Of a stretch of 64,000 nucleotides of DNA, positions 35,040 through 44,001 are shown piece by piece. The stretch comes from JAVBRD01 sp031548365 (GTDB taxonomy: Bacteria; Bacillota; Clostridia; Christensenellales; UBA1750): NCBI GenBank assembly GCA_031548365.1, contig JAVBRD010000001.1, positions 44,660 to 108,659 of the forward strand, read 5' to 3'. The position numbers and the translations under genes were made by a program. The notes under the pieces were generated by a model. It was not told the DNA's origin and ran no database searches. It saw only the letters and a program-made list of their open reading frames with translations. Numbering within the stretch: the stretch's first letter is position 1; each line of letters begins with the position of its first letter.

Positions 35040-37369
35040 TCTCCGCCTACCCCCCTGAATTTCAGCGCTTCCGATTGAAGCTGCATGAGCTTAAAGAATA
35101 CACCCTTTTTCTTGATGAGCTCGATGTGCGTGCCCGCCTCCACGATCTTGCCCTCTTCGAGCACAATGAGGTGATCGGCGTTTCGCAACGTGGACAGCCG
35201 GTGCGCGATGGAGATAGTCGTGCGCCCCTTGGCCAGCATTTCGATGGCGTTTTGGATGATGCGCTCGGTCTGCGTGTCGACGGCGGACGTCGCCTCGTCC
35301 AAAATGATAATCCGCGGATCCTGAAGGAGCGCCCGCGCGATGGACACACGCTGCCGTTCCCCGCCGGAAAGGTCGCGCCCGTTGGAACCCAGGATGGTGT
35401 CGTACCCTTCGGGCAGCTTCATGATGAACTCGTGCGCGCCCGACGCGATGGCCGCCGCCACGATGTCGCGCCGGTCGCAGTCCGGCCTGGCGTAGCTGAT
35501 GTTGTCGGCCACACTGCCCATGAAAATGTACGTCTCCTGCGAAACGACGCTGATCTGGCTCGTCAGGTCCGAGGGGAGCACGTCGCGCAGGTTGACGCCG
35601 TCGATGAAAATGGCACCCTCCGTTGGGTCGTACAGCCTGCAGATGAGGCTGGCAAGCGTCGACTTGCCTGCGCCGGACTTGCCCACGATGCCCAGCATCT
35701 GCCCCGACTTGATCTCCACGTTCACGTCTTTTAAGACCATTTTTCCCGGCTCGTAGCCGAAGGACACGTTCTTGATCACGAGATCGCCGACCATGGGATT
35801 CAGCCGCACGGGCGAGAGCGACGCCGCCACTTCGGGCGGGGTGTCGATGATCTCGAACATGCGCTGCGCGGACGTCATGCTGTCGGAGTACCAGCGCACG
35901 ATCCATACCATGAAATCCAGCGGGTCATACAGCATGCCGATAAAGCCGGTGAAAGAAATGAGCACGCCAAAGGACATGTTCTCGTGCAGCACCTGCCAGC
36001 CGCCGTAACCCCAAATGGTCAAAAGGCTCATGCCGATGAGCGCCGTGAACAGCGGGTGGAACAGGCTGTCCAGCCGCCCCGTCTGCGTGATGACGCCGCG
36101 AAGGCCCTCGTTGATGCCCGCGAAGCGCTTGTTGGCCACTTCTTCCTTGCCAAACGCTTTGAGGACGCGCGCGCCTTTGAGCGAGTCCGCGATGAGCGCG
36201 TTCATGCGCGATTGGTGCGCGTTCTCCTTTTGCCATAGGCGGATGAACTTGGGAAACATGATCTGGAACGCATAGACAACCACGGGGAAGGGGATGAGCA
36301 CGAAGAGCGACAATCGCCAGTCCAGCGAGAACATCACCCCGAACACAAACAGGATCGTAAGCGCGTTCTGGATGAAGTAGGGCACGCCGTCCAGGAAGAA
36401 ATACAAGATACGCATGGAGTCGCGGTTGACGCGCGTCATCAGCTTGCCTGTCTGCTGGCGCGAAAAGAACGAGAGGGAGAGCCGCTGGAGCGCGGCGAAT
36501 ATGCGCGTCTTCAGGTCGTAGATCAGCCCGGAACCGATACGCGCGCTCGTGCGCCCCATAATGATGTTCAGCCCTACAACCGTGACGCGCAGGAGCACCA
36601 TGATCCCGACAAACAGCCCGATCTGCCCGTAATACTGCCCGCCGGGTTTAAGGACCTGATCAAAGAGCACGCGCCCGCTCATATACGGCTCAAGCGTGGC
36701 GGATAAACTGATCAGGAGCATCATGCCCAGCATGAGGGCAATGCGCGCCGCGTACGGCTTGAGCATGGTCGTCAAGCGCAGCATGACCGAGCGTTTGTCC
36801 ATGCATTTCGGGCAGACGGTGCGGTGCTCGTCGGGGTACTTCATGCCGCAGTTCGGGCAAAAGCTCTGCTTTGTATCGCGGTGCAGGTCTTCCTCTGTCC
36901 ACGCTTCGCCCTCTTTTTTCTTGTTGTAGAGCTTGATGAAGCGTGAGATTTCGCTCTGCAAAATGTTGGTGTGCGAAAACAGCCGGATCTCGTCCTCACC
37001 GCGCTCCAGCAGCACGGTTGCGCCCGTGACCTGGCGGGACGACGTCATTTTTCCGCATGACTCCAGCGCGAACTCCTCGTAATGGTGTTCGCGCCACGCG
37101 GGTTCGTCCGTTTTCTTTTTGTAAGATGCTTCGGCGAACGCGCCGAAGCGGAGCGTGCGCTTGCCCGGCTCGCAACCCCAGATCACGCACAGCCGCGTAT
37201 CCGTGAGCAGTACGAGCGCGTCCATGTACACACCGTTGGGGAGCTTATCACCCAGCGCAAAGATGAGGATGTCGGCCGGAGAAATCCCGTGCGCCTGAAG
37301 CGATGGCAGGTACACGGGATTGATTGCGTGTGTCTCAAGGGACAAGCGGCCCGCCCCCTTGGTTCCCAT
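35036..37369 (-). CDS. ABC exporter subunit with N-terminal PH-like region and zinc ribbon (first of pair)
   Basis: 777 aa from ATG 37369, but that ATG has no ribosome-binding site; a TTG at 37345 behind AAGGGGG is a better start. Residues about 25-150 form a beta-rich region (YMDALVLLTDTRLCVIWG, ATVLLERGEDEIRLFSHT, ISRFIKLYNKKKEG), plausibly PH-like. A zinc ribbon follows: Cys171, 174, 186, 189. The membrane domain is at about 205-500, then the ATPase with Walker A GKSGAGKST (563), LSGGERQ (668), Walker B IIILDEATSAVD (687) and switch His723. It probably forms a heterodimer with the third gene. Confidence 0.85.
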   Translation of the reverse strand: MGTKGAGRLSLETHAINPVYLPSLQAHGISPADILIFALGDKLPNGVYMDALVLLTDTRLCVIWGCEPGKRTLRFGAFAEASYKKKTDEPAWREHHYEEFALESCGKMTSSRQVTGATVLLERGEDEIRLFSHTNILQSEISRFIKLYNKKKEGEAWTEEDLHRDTKQSFCPNCGMKYPDEHRTVCPKCMDKRSVMLRLTTMLKPYAARIALMLGMMLLISLSATLEPYMSGRVLFDQVLKPGGQYYGQIGLFVGIMVLLRVTVVGLNIIMGRTSARIGSGLIYDLKTRIFAALQRLSLSFFSRQQTGKLMTRVNRDSMRILYFFLDGVPYFIQNALTILFVFGVMFSLDWRLSLFVLIPFPVVVYAFQIMFPKFIRLWQKENAHQSRMNALIADSLKGARVLKAFGKEEVANKRFAGINEGLRGVITQTGRLDSLFHPLFTALIGMSLLTIWGYGGWQVLHENMSFGVLISFTGFIGMLYDPLDFMVWIVRWYSDSMTSAQRMFEIIDTPPEVAASLSPVRLNPMVGDLVIKNVSFGYEPGKMVLKDVNVEIKSGQMLGIVGKSGAGKSTLASLICRLYDPTEGAIFIDGVNLRDVLPSDLTSQISVVSQETYIFMGSVADNISYARPDCDRRDIVAAAIASGAHEFIMKLPEGYDTILGSNGRDLSGGERQRVSIARALLQDPRIIILDEATSAVDTQTERIIQNAIEMLAKGRTTISIAHRLSTLRNADHLIVLEEGKIVEAGTHIELIKKKGVFFKLMQLQSEALKFRGVGGE

Positions 37370-37385
37370 GTGATATAGTGTTTGT

Positions 37386-37414
37386 AGTTTAGCCTAATTC
37401 CCGTGTGTTGTCTA
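37386..37414 (-). promoter_or_regulatory. Promoter of the ABC-DUF1854-ABC operon
   Basis: Minus strand TAGACA (37414-37409), 17-base spacer, TAAACT (37391-37386). The predicted start lies within about 15 bases of ATG 37369 and about 35 of TTG 37345. Confidence 0.55.
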
Positions 37415-37571
37415 TCGTAAAAACAGACAAGCTTCGACGGACATTATGAAACATTTGTTCCAAACAATTGTTTGCTTTTTTATGCGCACTTTCATGCAAA
37501 AATCCGGAGGCAAACCCTCCGGATCTGATGACACGGCGACCTGCGGCTTTAATGCGCAGGGTTGATGCGGC

Positions 37572-38606
37572 TTACAGCTCCACGACCGCCTTGACCACGG
37601 CCTGCTTGTTACACGCGGCGTTTTCCAACGCCTCAGGCACGCTGTCAAACCCGTAGCGATTGGTGACGATGGACGCGATGTCCAGCCCGCCCGCGACCGC
37701 GCTGATGGCGGCGGGGTACAGGTTGCGATACCGAAACACGGTTTTGATCTCGGCCTCGCGGTTGATCAGTCCACCGATATCAAAAGGCTGCACGGGATCG
37801 GGCGTGAGGCCCACAAGCACGATGACGCCGCCTCTCCTGAGCGCGGATACGCTTTGGAGCGTCGCGGCGGCTGAGCCCGCTGTTTCAACCACGATGTGCG
37901 CGCCCCCGTCCGTCATGGCGCACACCACCTCGCCCACATCGGTCTCCAAGGGGTTGATCACGTCAAAGCCCATGCTGGACGCTTTCTCGCGGCGGATCTC
38001 CACAGGCTCAGACACGATGACCAAGGCGCATCCGAACGCGCGGAGCGCGAGCGCGGTCACAAGCCCGATACACCCACCGCCCAGTACCAGCGCCGTCTTG
38101 CCGGGGCGCGCGTGCGCCTGGGACGCCGCGTGAAAGCCTACGGCGAGCGGCTCGATGAGCGCGCCCTCGGCGAATGAAACGTTTTCTGAAATCGGAAAGC
38201 ACAGATGCGCAGGGTGCGTGACAAACTCGGCGAACGTGCCGTCGTAGGGCGGCGTCGCGAAAAACCTGACGTCAGCGCACAGGTTGTAACGGCCTTCAAG
38301 ACAGTACTCGCAGCGCCCGCACGTGGCCCCCGGCTCAAGCGCCACACGGTCGCCCACGGACAGCCCGTCAACACCATCACCCAGCGCGGCGACCTCTCCC
38401 GCCGTCTCGTGTCCCAGTACGAACGGGTACTTCACGACATAGTCCCCAATGCGCCCGTGCTCATAGTAATGCACGTCTGAGCCGCACACGCCCACGGCGC
38501 GCACGCGGATGAGAACCTCTCCCGGAGCGGGCCTGGGTACGGGCCGCGTGCCCATCTCTAGTTTTTTCTCGGCGGTCAAAAGCCAGACCTTCATGTTTTT
38601 TTCCAT
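37572..38606 (-). CDS. Zinc-dependent medium-chain dehydrogenase (sorbitol/L-iditol dehydrogenase type)
   Basis: 344 aa from an ATG at 38606 behind AAAGGAGG. VGVCGSDVHYYEHGRIGDYVVKYPFVLGHETAGEVAALG carries the catalytic zinc ligands (Cys, His-Glu), CGRCEYCLEGRYNLC the structural zinc, and VLGGGCIGLVTALAL the NAD-binding Rossmann loop. The family oxidises polyols such as sorbitol, xylitol or threonine. It is the last of a four-gene operon with a glycoside hydrolase and transporters, so a sugar-alcohol substrate is likely (inference). Confidence 0.88.
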   Translation of the reverse strand: MEKNMKVWLLTAEKKLEMGTRPVPRPAPGEVLIRVRAVGVCGSDVHYYEHGRIGDYVVKYPFVLGHETAGEVAALGDGVDGLSVGDRVALEPGATCGRCEYCLEGRYNLCADVRFFATPPYDGTFAEFVTHPAHLCFPISENVSFAEGALIEPLAVGFHAASQAHARPGKTALVLGGGCIGLVTALALRAFGCALVIVSEPVEIRREKASSMGFDVINPLETDVGEVVCAMTDGGAHIVVETAGSAAATLQSVSALRRGGVIVLVGLTPDPVQPFDIGGLINREAEIKTVFRYRNLYPAAISAVAGGLDIASIVTNRYGFDSVPEALENAACNKQAVVKAVVEL

Positions 38607-38620
38607 GGATCGAGCCTCCT

Positions 38621-40009
38621 TTATACTTTGACTTTTTTCCATTTTCCGCGCTCAAAGCGCAGGTATGTCACCAGGGAGCGGGAGCCTTGGTCGAGCGCGA
38701 AAGCGATCCACGCGCCCAGAAGACCCATATGGAAAACGCCCATCAGCACGGACGCAAGCCCGGATCGCATGGCGAAGATGCCCACGAGCGTCGCGACGAA
38801 GGGCCAAAACGTGTCGCCCGCGCCGCGCAATGATCCCCCGCAGATCAAGTTAGACGTCTGCATGGGCATGATGAACGCCATGATCTTCAAACACATGCCC
38901 ACGAGGTCGAGTATTTCAGGCTTGTCCGTGAAAGCAAAACCCAGCGCTCGCCCGAAAAAGAAGAACACCAGCGCGAGCGTGATCGAGACCACCAAACCCA
39001 TGCGGCGCGCCTCGCGGACCGAGCGCTCCGCGAAGTCCGGTTTCTCCGCGCCAAGGTACCGCCCCGTGAGCGCGGTGGACGCCATGCCAAAGCTCGAAGA
39101 CACATTAAACGAGAGGTTCTGAATTTTCATGGCGATGATGTGCGCGGCGTAGTTGTCGGTGTCAAGAGACGTCACCAGCCGCGTAAATACCAAAAGCCCC
39201 ACGCGCATGGCGACCTGCTCCCCTGTGGTGGGCAGCCCGATCTTGGCGATCCGCCCGATGATGGGCAGGTCGATGCGCAAAAGGTCGCGCGGGCGCAGGC
39301 GTATGGGCAGGTCGGAGGGAACGAAGATGACGTACAGCGCGATCCCGCAGGAGATGACTTTAGCCGCGAGTGTCGCGATGCCCGCACCCGTCACGCCCAG
39401 CGCGGGAAAAGGCCCGACGCCGTATATGAGCACGGCGTTGAGCCCTATGTTGACGACATTGGCCACCGTGTTGTACATCATGGGCAGTCGTGTCCGTCCA
39501 ACGGCTCGAAGCTGTGATGTCACCGCCGACGGCAGCGCAGTGAACAGCATGCCGATGGCCGCGAAACGCATGTAGGAGACGGCGTCGGCCAGATATTCGG
39601 GCTTAGCGCCCATGAACACCACGATGGGCTGCGCGAAAATGAACTCCGTGACCGCGAGCACCGAACCGAGCGCGAAGTTGCATAGCATGACCTGAGAGGT
39701 GCATCTGCGCGCTTCCTCCGGCTTCCCCGCGCCAATGAATCGCGCCGCGAGCGCGGTTCCGCCCACGTTGAATGACTGGAAAATGAGCATGGACACCAGG
39801 ACCGGCTGCTCGGTGATCCCGACCGCCGCGAGCGCGTTCTCGCCCAGTCGGCTGACCATGACGGAGGAAAAGATCGCGAGCAGTGACATGAGCGTCATCT
39901 CAACCAGCAAGGGCCACGCGAGTCCCAGAATGTTTTTGCGGAACAGCGCGACGTCCTCCTTGGTAAACGCGGGTTTAACGCCGCCGTTTATCTGTTCGGG
40001 AACGCTCAA
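38621..40009 (-). CDS. MATE-family multidrug/efflux transporter
   Basis: 462 aa with twelve membrane helices in two similar halves: LAWPLLVEMTLMSLLAIFSSVMVSRLGENALAAVG and IGLPTTGEQVAMRVGLLVFTRLV. This is typical NorM/DinF-type MATE architecture for Na+- or H+-driven export. Start is a TTG at 40009 with GGAGG, overlapping the MFS stop (TTGA), so the two are translationally coupled. The substrate is unknown. Confidence 0.9.
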   Translation of the reverse strand: MSVPEQINGGVKPAFTKEDVALFRKNILGLAWPLLVEMTLMSLLAIFSSVMVSRLGENALAAVGITEQPVLVSMLIFQSFNVGGTALAARFIGAGKPEEARRCTSQVMLCNFALGSVLAVTEFIFAQPIVVFMGAKPEYLADAVSYMRFAAIGMLFTALPSAVTSQLRAVGRTRLPMMYNTVANVVNIGLNAVLIYGVGPFPALGVTGAGIATLAAKVISCGIALYVIFVPSDLPIRLRPRDLLRIDLPIIGRIAKIGLPTTGEQVAMRVGLLVFTRLVTSLDTDNYAAHIIAMKIQNLSFNVSSSFGMASTALTGRYLGAEKPDFAERSVREARRMGLVVSITLALVFFFFGRALGFAFTDKPEILDLVGMCLKIMAFIMPMQTSNLICGGSLRGAGDTFWPFVATLVGIFAMRSGLASVLMGVFHMGLLGAWIAFALDQGSRSLVTYLRFERGKWKKVKV

Positions 40010-41196
40010 CCTGTCACCTCCATAGGCGTGACGTTGCCGTCACCCGAGATTTTTTTCGCTCGCAGGAGCGCGAACAAAAGCCCGAACACCGCCGCGGTCA
40101 TGACGGCACCCATCAAGAATACAGGTTCTATGCCCATGTTTTCCGCGAGCGCGCCGCCCAGCGCGGATCCCGCGATGCGGGAAAGCGTCATGCCCACAAC
40201 GGAGTAGAGCATCTGCGCGGACGCCTTGAGTTCCGGAGGCGCGACGACGCTGACGTACTTGACCATGGTGAAGCTCATCACGATGAAGCACCAGCCGTGG
40301 AGCACCTGTGACCACATCGCGACCGCTGGGCTATGCGTCAGACCCAACAGGAGCCAGCGCGCGGCCAGCGCCACGCATGACAAAAGCAGCATCTTGCCCG
40401 GACCGAGCTTTTTAAAGAGCCGGTCACTGAGAAGCAGGAAGGGCACCTCGCTCATCGCCGAAATGAAAAAGCACCAGCCCAGCATTTCCTGCGAGCCGCC
40501 GAGGCCGCTTGTGAAGTGCACGGAGAACAGCGCGTAGAAAAACGCCATGGGCGTCATCATGAGGAGCGTGCACACCATCAGCCACACCAGCTCGCGGTTC
40601 CTGAGCAGAAGCGACCACTTGACCTTGCCTCCGCTTTTGCGCCCATGCCCCTCCGCGCGTGGGAGGACGAAGCTCGCGAAAAACAAAAGCGCCATCAATG
40701 AAGTGTATACCTGACGCACAATCTCGGGCCAGCGGCCGAACACTTGGCCCGCGATCATGGCGGTAAGGGCAAACGAAACCGCGCCCATCATGCGGATGGG
40801 GCCGAACGCGTATCCGTTCTTGGACAGCCCTTCCAGCGTGATCGTGTCTCCCAGCGGCGCAACGGACGTGAAGAAAAACGCGTTGACCGCAACGATGGCT
40901 AGGAGGGGCCAAAACCCCGATGAGACAAAGAAAAAAAGCGTACACACGGCGGAAGCCGCTAAAATGAGCTTGAGTACACGGTTCTTGGTTTTGCTCTTGT
41001 CGCTCAAAATACCGAACAGAGGCTGGGACAAAAGCGCGACCACCTGCATTGCGGCGCTGAGCGCGCCGATGTTGCCGGCAGTCAACCCGTTGGCCTTGAA
41101 GAACACGGGCATGAAGTTCTGGTATACCGAGTTGGCCATGGAGATTGATATGTAAAAGAGCATCCATGAATAGGGGTATGGCCCGCGTTTATCCAA
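40006..41196 (-). CDS. MFS transporter
   Basis: 396 aa with twelve membrane helices. FKANGLTAGNIGALSAAMQVVALLSQPLFGILSDKSKTKN has the MFS loop 2-3 motif. GPIRMMGAVSFALTAMIAGQVF and VLHGWCFIVMSFTMVKYVSVVAP resemble the LacY/PucC-like sugar carriers often beside glycan genes. The start codon is a TTG at 41196; AAGGG is rather distant, so the N-terminus is uncertain. It lies between GH172 and the MATE gene in one operon, perhaps importing the product of the hydrolase (inference). Confidence 0.85.
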   Translation of the reverse strand: MDKRGPYPYSWMLFYISISMANSVYQNFMPVFFKANGLTAGNIGALSAAMQVVALLSQPLFGILSDKSKTKNRVLKLILAASAVCTLFFFVSSGFWPLLAIVAVNAFFFTSVAPLGDTITLEGLSKNGYAFGPIRMMGAVSFALTAMIAGQVFGRWPEIVRQVYTSLMALLFFASFVLPRAEGHGRKSGGKVKWSLLLRNRELVWLMVCTLLMMTPMAFFYALFSVHFTSGLGGSQEMLGWCFFISAMSEVPFLLLSDRLFKKLGPGKMLLLSCVALAARWLLLGLTHSPAVAMWSQVLHGWCFIVMSFTMVKYVSVVAPPELKASAQMLYSVVGMTLSRIAGSALGGALAENMGIEPVFLMGAVMTAAVFGLLFALLRAKKISGDGNVTPMEVTG

Positions 41197-41282
41197 ATGG
41201 ACAACGACCCTTCAAGAAAAATGACACGGCAAAGCGGTGCGCGGGGAGAGAGTGAGGCTCTCGCCCCGCGCGTCGCGTGTCG

Positions 41283-42359
41283 CTAAATCACCTCGCGCGC
41301 ATTGATTCCGGGCATCTTGGGAAACGCCGCGTGCGGGATGGTCTGGTACCAGAACGCGGTCGAGGAGATGTCGTCCTGAAGCGGGAGGTACCTGTGCTGA
41401 GATCTCCAGCCGAGCGCTTGGATGGTCACGCGCAGATCCTTCTCAAACCGGATCGGATCGGTGATATGCCAGCGATAGAGCGAGAATCGCTGCTGCGATT
41501 TATACAGACCGTCCGGCTTGATAACCTGCGACATTCCCGTATAAAGGTTTGTAAACTGCCCGTACTCACCCTGTGGATGCTCAAAATTCCACGCACCGCC
41601 AAAGTAGTCCTCCGTGCCGGTTCCCACGATCGTGGGCCACTCATCCCCGTCCATAAAAAACTTGATCTCGCCCTCGCCCCACCAGCCGTTGTTGTTCACA
41701 CCCCACGCGAGGTATGTTCCGACATAATGCCCTTTTCCCTTGACACCATCCAAAATGACGTGGTCTTTGGCGTACTCGAGCGGATTTGACCTGCGCCACT
41801 GCGCGTGGAAATACGCGGCGTCCTCGGGCACTTCGGTCAGTGAATAGTTGACCTGAAAGAAAAGCCGACCGTCTTCATGGCCCGTGTTTTCTACCGTGAT
41901 GCGCGCGCGTTTCCTAAAAGGCATCTCCCAGTAGCAGTTGAAACCTCCCGCGGGGTTGACGGCAACCGGCAGGGAGGACACCTGGGATCTTTGGCACCAG
42001 CCGCTGCAAAAAAAATCACCGAGAGGCGTCTCAACCGAAGGATTCTCCGAATCATCCCAGTACATCCTCAAGATCATGGAGCGCCATTGGCTCGGGTGGA
42101 TCGTCATCCAAATCTGCTGGATGGCGCCAGGCCCTTCAATATCCGCAACGCTGAACGTCGTTCCCACAGGGATTTTCACGCATGGAGAAATCTTGTATCC
42201 CCGTCCCAGCTCACGCGCGCACTCCGCGCCCGTTCCCTCGGTTGCCATACCGCCTTTGCCTTTTTCGCCCGTAAAATTCTCCGCGCTGATGGAGCGTGAT
42301 TTGGCGTTAGACATGAGAGATAAGTTCCCCAGATTCATTCCAAGTCCGTTGAAAGCCAT
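41283..42359 (-). CDS. DUF2961/GH172-family glycoside hydrolase
   Basis: 358 aa from an ATG at 42359 behind AAAGGGGG. GPGAIQQIWMT, WDDSENPSVETPLGDFFCSG, NPAGGFNCYWEMPFRKRARIT, FMDGDEWPTIVGTGTEDYFGGAWNF match the DUF2961 jelly-roll family, which includes difructose-anhydride and arabinofuranosidase enzymes (GH172). The conserved Glu/Asp of TEDYFGG and DGD are present. No signal peptide, so the enzyme is intracellular and the sugar must be imported. First gene of the operon. Confidence 0.88.
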   Translation of the reverse strand: MAFNGLGMNLGNLSLMSNAKSRSISAENFTGEKGKGGMATEGTGAECARELGRGYKISPCVKIPVGTTFSVADIEGPGAIQQIWMTIHPSQWRSMILRMYWDDSENPSVETPLGDFFCSGWCQRSQVSSLPVAVNPAGGFNCYWEMPFRKRARITVENTGHEDGRLFFQVNYSLTEVPEDAAYFHAQWRRSNPLEYAKDHVILDGVKGKGHYVGTYLAWGVNNNGWWGEGEIKFFMDGDEWPTIVGTGTEDYFGGAWNFEHPQGEYGQFTNLYTGMSQVIKPDGLYKSQQRFSLYRWHITDPIRFEKDLRVTIQALGWRSQHRYLPLQDDISSTAFWYQTIPHAAFPKMPGINAREVI

Positions 42360-42894
42360 GTTTCTACGTCCCCCTTTGCCTTCATGCTGCGCTTTTATGA
42401 TTATAGTCCAAGCGCGATCAAAAAGAAAGGACGGGAGAATACTGAACCATGCGGATAAACTGCTGCTGTGACACCCTTCGCGGCGTTCGCTTTTTCTCAC
42501 TTCTCCACGAATTGTGGAAAACCCCGGCTCATATGCTGTGAAAACAGCGTCCGTGTTTTGAATTTACTTTTACTCCCGCATCCATTATAATGAAGCGACT
42601 CCGAAGCGGGGAAAAAATCATTCCTCCCACTGCGCGTAAGGCTTGGCAATTGCAGGGTGACCCACGGGGCAAGACATGTGCGCCTTTTGTGCAAAAAAGC
42701 CGAAGCTTGTCCCAAAAATGGGGATTCTTGTCCACAGCGCGTATGCGCGGCCGACAGCGTTTGACAGGGTTTTCCACGCTTTCAACATCACTACCGATAC
42801 GGCTTCTGCGTAAACTTATTAAAAGCCCCAATTACACAGCATATGCTGATGTGTGAGCGAAAATGACAACTTCCCGTGAAAAGGTTGGGTTGCG
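42360..42894. other. Candidate replication-origin region upstream of dnaN
   Basis: 535 bases between divergent genes with DnaA-box-like 9-mers against TTATCCACA: TTCTCCACG (42501-42509), TTTTCCACA on the minus strand (42513-42521), TTGTCCACA (42728-42736) and TTTTCCACG (42770-42778). The first two form an inverted pair. An AT-richer stretch (42805-42850) with the palindrome CAGCATATGCTG (42837-42848) precedes dnaN. Gene strand bias switches here. A -35-like TTGACA (42761-42766) sits beside the last box. dnaA itself is absent. Confidence 0.55.
42400..42405 (-). promoter_or_regulatory. -10 element of the GH172 operon
   Basis: Minus strand TATAAT, about 40 bases before the GH172 ATG; the -35 is weak. 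Confidence 0.45.
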
Positions 42895-43995
42895 ATGAAA
42901 TTTACATGTGAGCGTGCCGCGCTGTTCGCGGCGCTGGGCAACGCGACGAGAGCGATTAGCGCGCACGCCACGCTGGACATCCTCGACTGCGTGATGTTGA
43001 GCGCGATGGATGATCAGGTGCAATTGACGTGCACGGACCTGATGATGGGCATTCAGGTTTCGATTCCAGCCGACATAACTGAAGAAGGCCGCGTTTGCGT
43101 TCCCGGCAAGCTTTTCATGGAAGTCGTCAGGCGCGCGCCGGACGGTTTTATCAACGTTGCGTGCGATGAAACGACGCATCAGCTTAAAACTAAGAGCGGT
43201 GAATCTCGATCGACCATAACAGGCCGTTCGCCCGACACGTTCCCAAGACTTTTGATGCTCAAGAGCGAGACGCCGCTCGTGGTCGAGCAGGCGACGCTTA
43301 AATCCATGATTTCCCAGACCGCGCACGCTATCGCGCTTGAGGAAGCGCGCAGGATACTCACAGGTTCCCTTATGGAAGTAAGGGACGGCCAGCTTTTCAT
43401 CATCGCGCTGGACGGTTTCCGCATGGCGCTGCGTTCCGAGCGGTTAAACGCCGATGTGGGCGGGATTCACATCGTGGTTCCGGGGAAAAGCATGACCGAG
43501 ATCTCCCGCATTTTGGGCGATGAAGGGAATGTATCCCTGCATGTGATCGAAGGGCAGCTCATGGTGGAAATGGATTCGCTCCTCATGACCATCCGCCTGC
43601 TTGAAGGCGAGTACATCAAGTACACGCAGATCATCCCCGCGAACTTCAAGACGCAGATCGTGCTTGAAAAGTCCGAGCTTGAGCAGTCGCTCGAACGCGC
43701 CAACCTGATGGCACGGGAAGGAAAAAACAACATCGTCAAGCTGCACATTGGGGACGATGAAATGCAGATCACGTCCAACAGCGAAATGGGCGATATATTC
43801 GACGTTGTCGGTGTCGTCAAAGAGGGCGCGGATCTCGACATCGCGTTTAACATCCGATTTTTGATCGACTCGGTCAAGAACATGCCGGGCGATAAAATCC
43901 ACATGCGGTTCGGCACCAACATCAGCCCGTGCGTCATCGAGCCAGTAGGCGCGGAGAACGCGCTGTTCCTGATCATTCCGCTGCGCGTTTTCTGA
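42895..43995 (+). CDS. dnaN: DNA polymerase III beta sliding clamp
   Basis: 366 aa. MKFTCERAALFAALGNATRAISAHATLDILDCVML opens domain 1; LEEARRILTGSLMEV begins domain 2 (usually RPILTGVLFE, here RRILTG); LFLIIPLRVF ends domain 3. Three repeated clamp folds form the ring that tethers the polymerase. ATG with AAAGGTTGGG upstream. The usual dnaA neighbour is replaced by the intergenic candidate origin; recF follows by six bases. Confidence 0.96.
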   Translation: MKFTCERAALFAALGNATRAISAHATLDILDCVMLSAMDDQVQLTCTDLMMGIQVSIPADITEEGRVCVPGKLFMEVVRRAPDGFINVACDETTHQLKTKSGESRSTITGRSPDTFPRLLMLKSETPLVVEQATLKSMISQTAHAIALEEARRILTGSLMEVRDGQLFIIALDGFRMALRSERLNADVGGIHIVVPGKSMTEISRILGDEGNVSLHVIEGQLMVEMDSLLMTIRLLEGEYIKYTQIIPANFKTQIVLEKSELEQSLERANLMAREGKNNIVKLHIGDDEMQITSNSEMGDIFDVVGVVKEGADLDIAFNIRFLIDSVKNMPGDKIHMRFGTNISPCVIEPVGAENALFLIIPLRVF

Positions 43996-44001
43996 TCATC
44001 C

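Noticed and set aside
42837..42848. CAGCATATGCTG as a replication or regulator operator
   Set aside because: It is palindromic and a related CATATGCTG occurs at 42530, but short AT-centred palindromes are frequent; not enough for a separate site.
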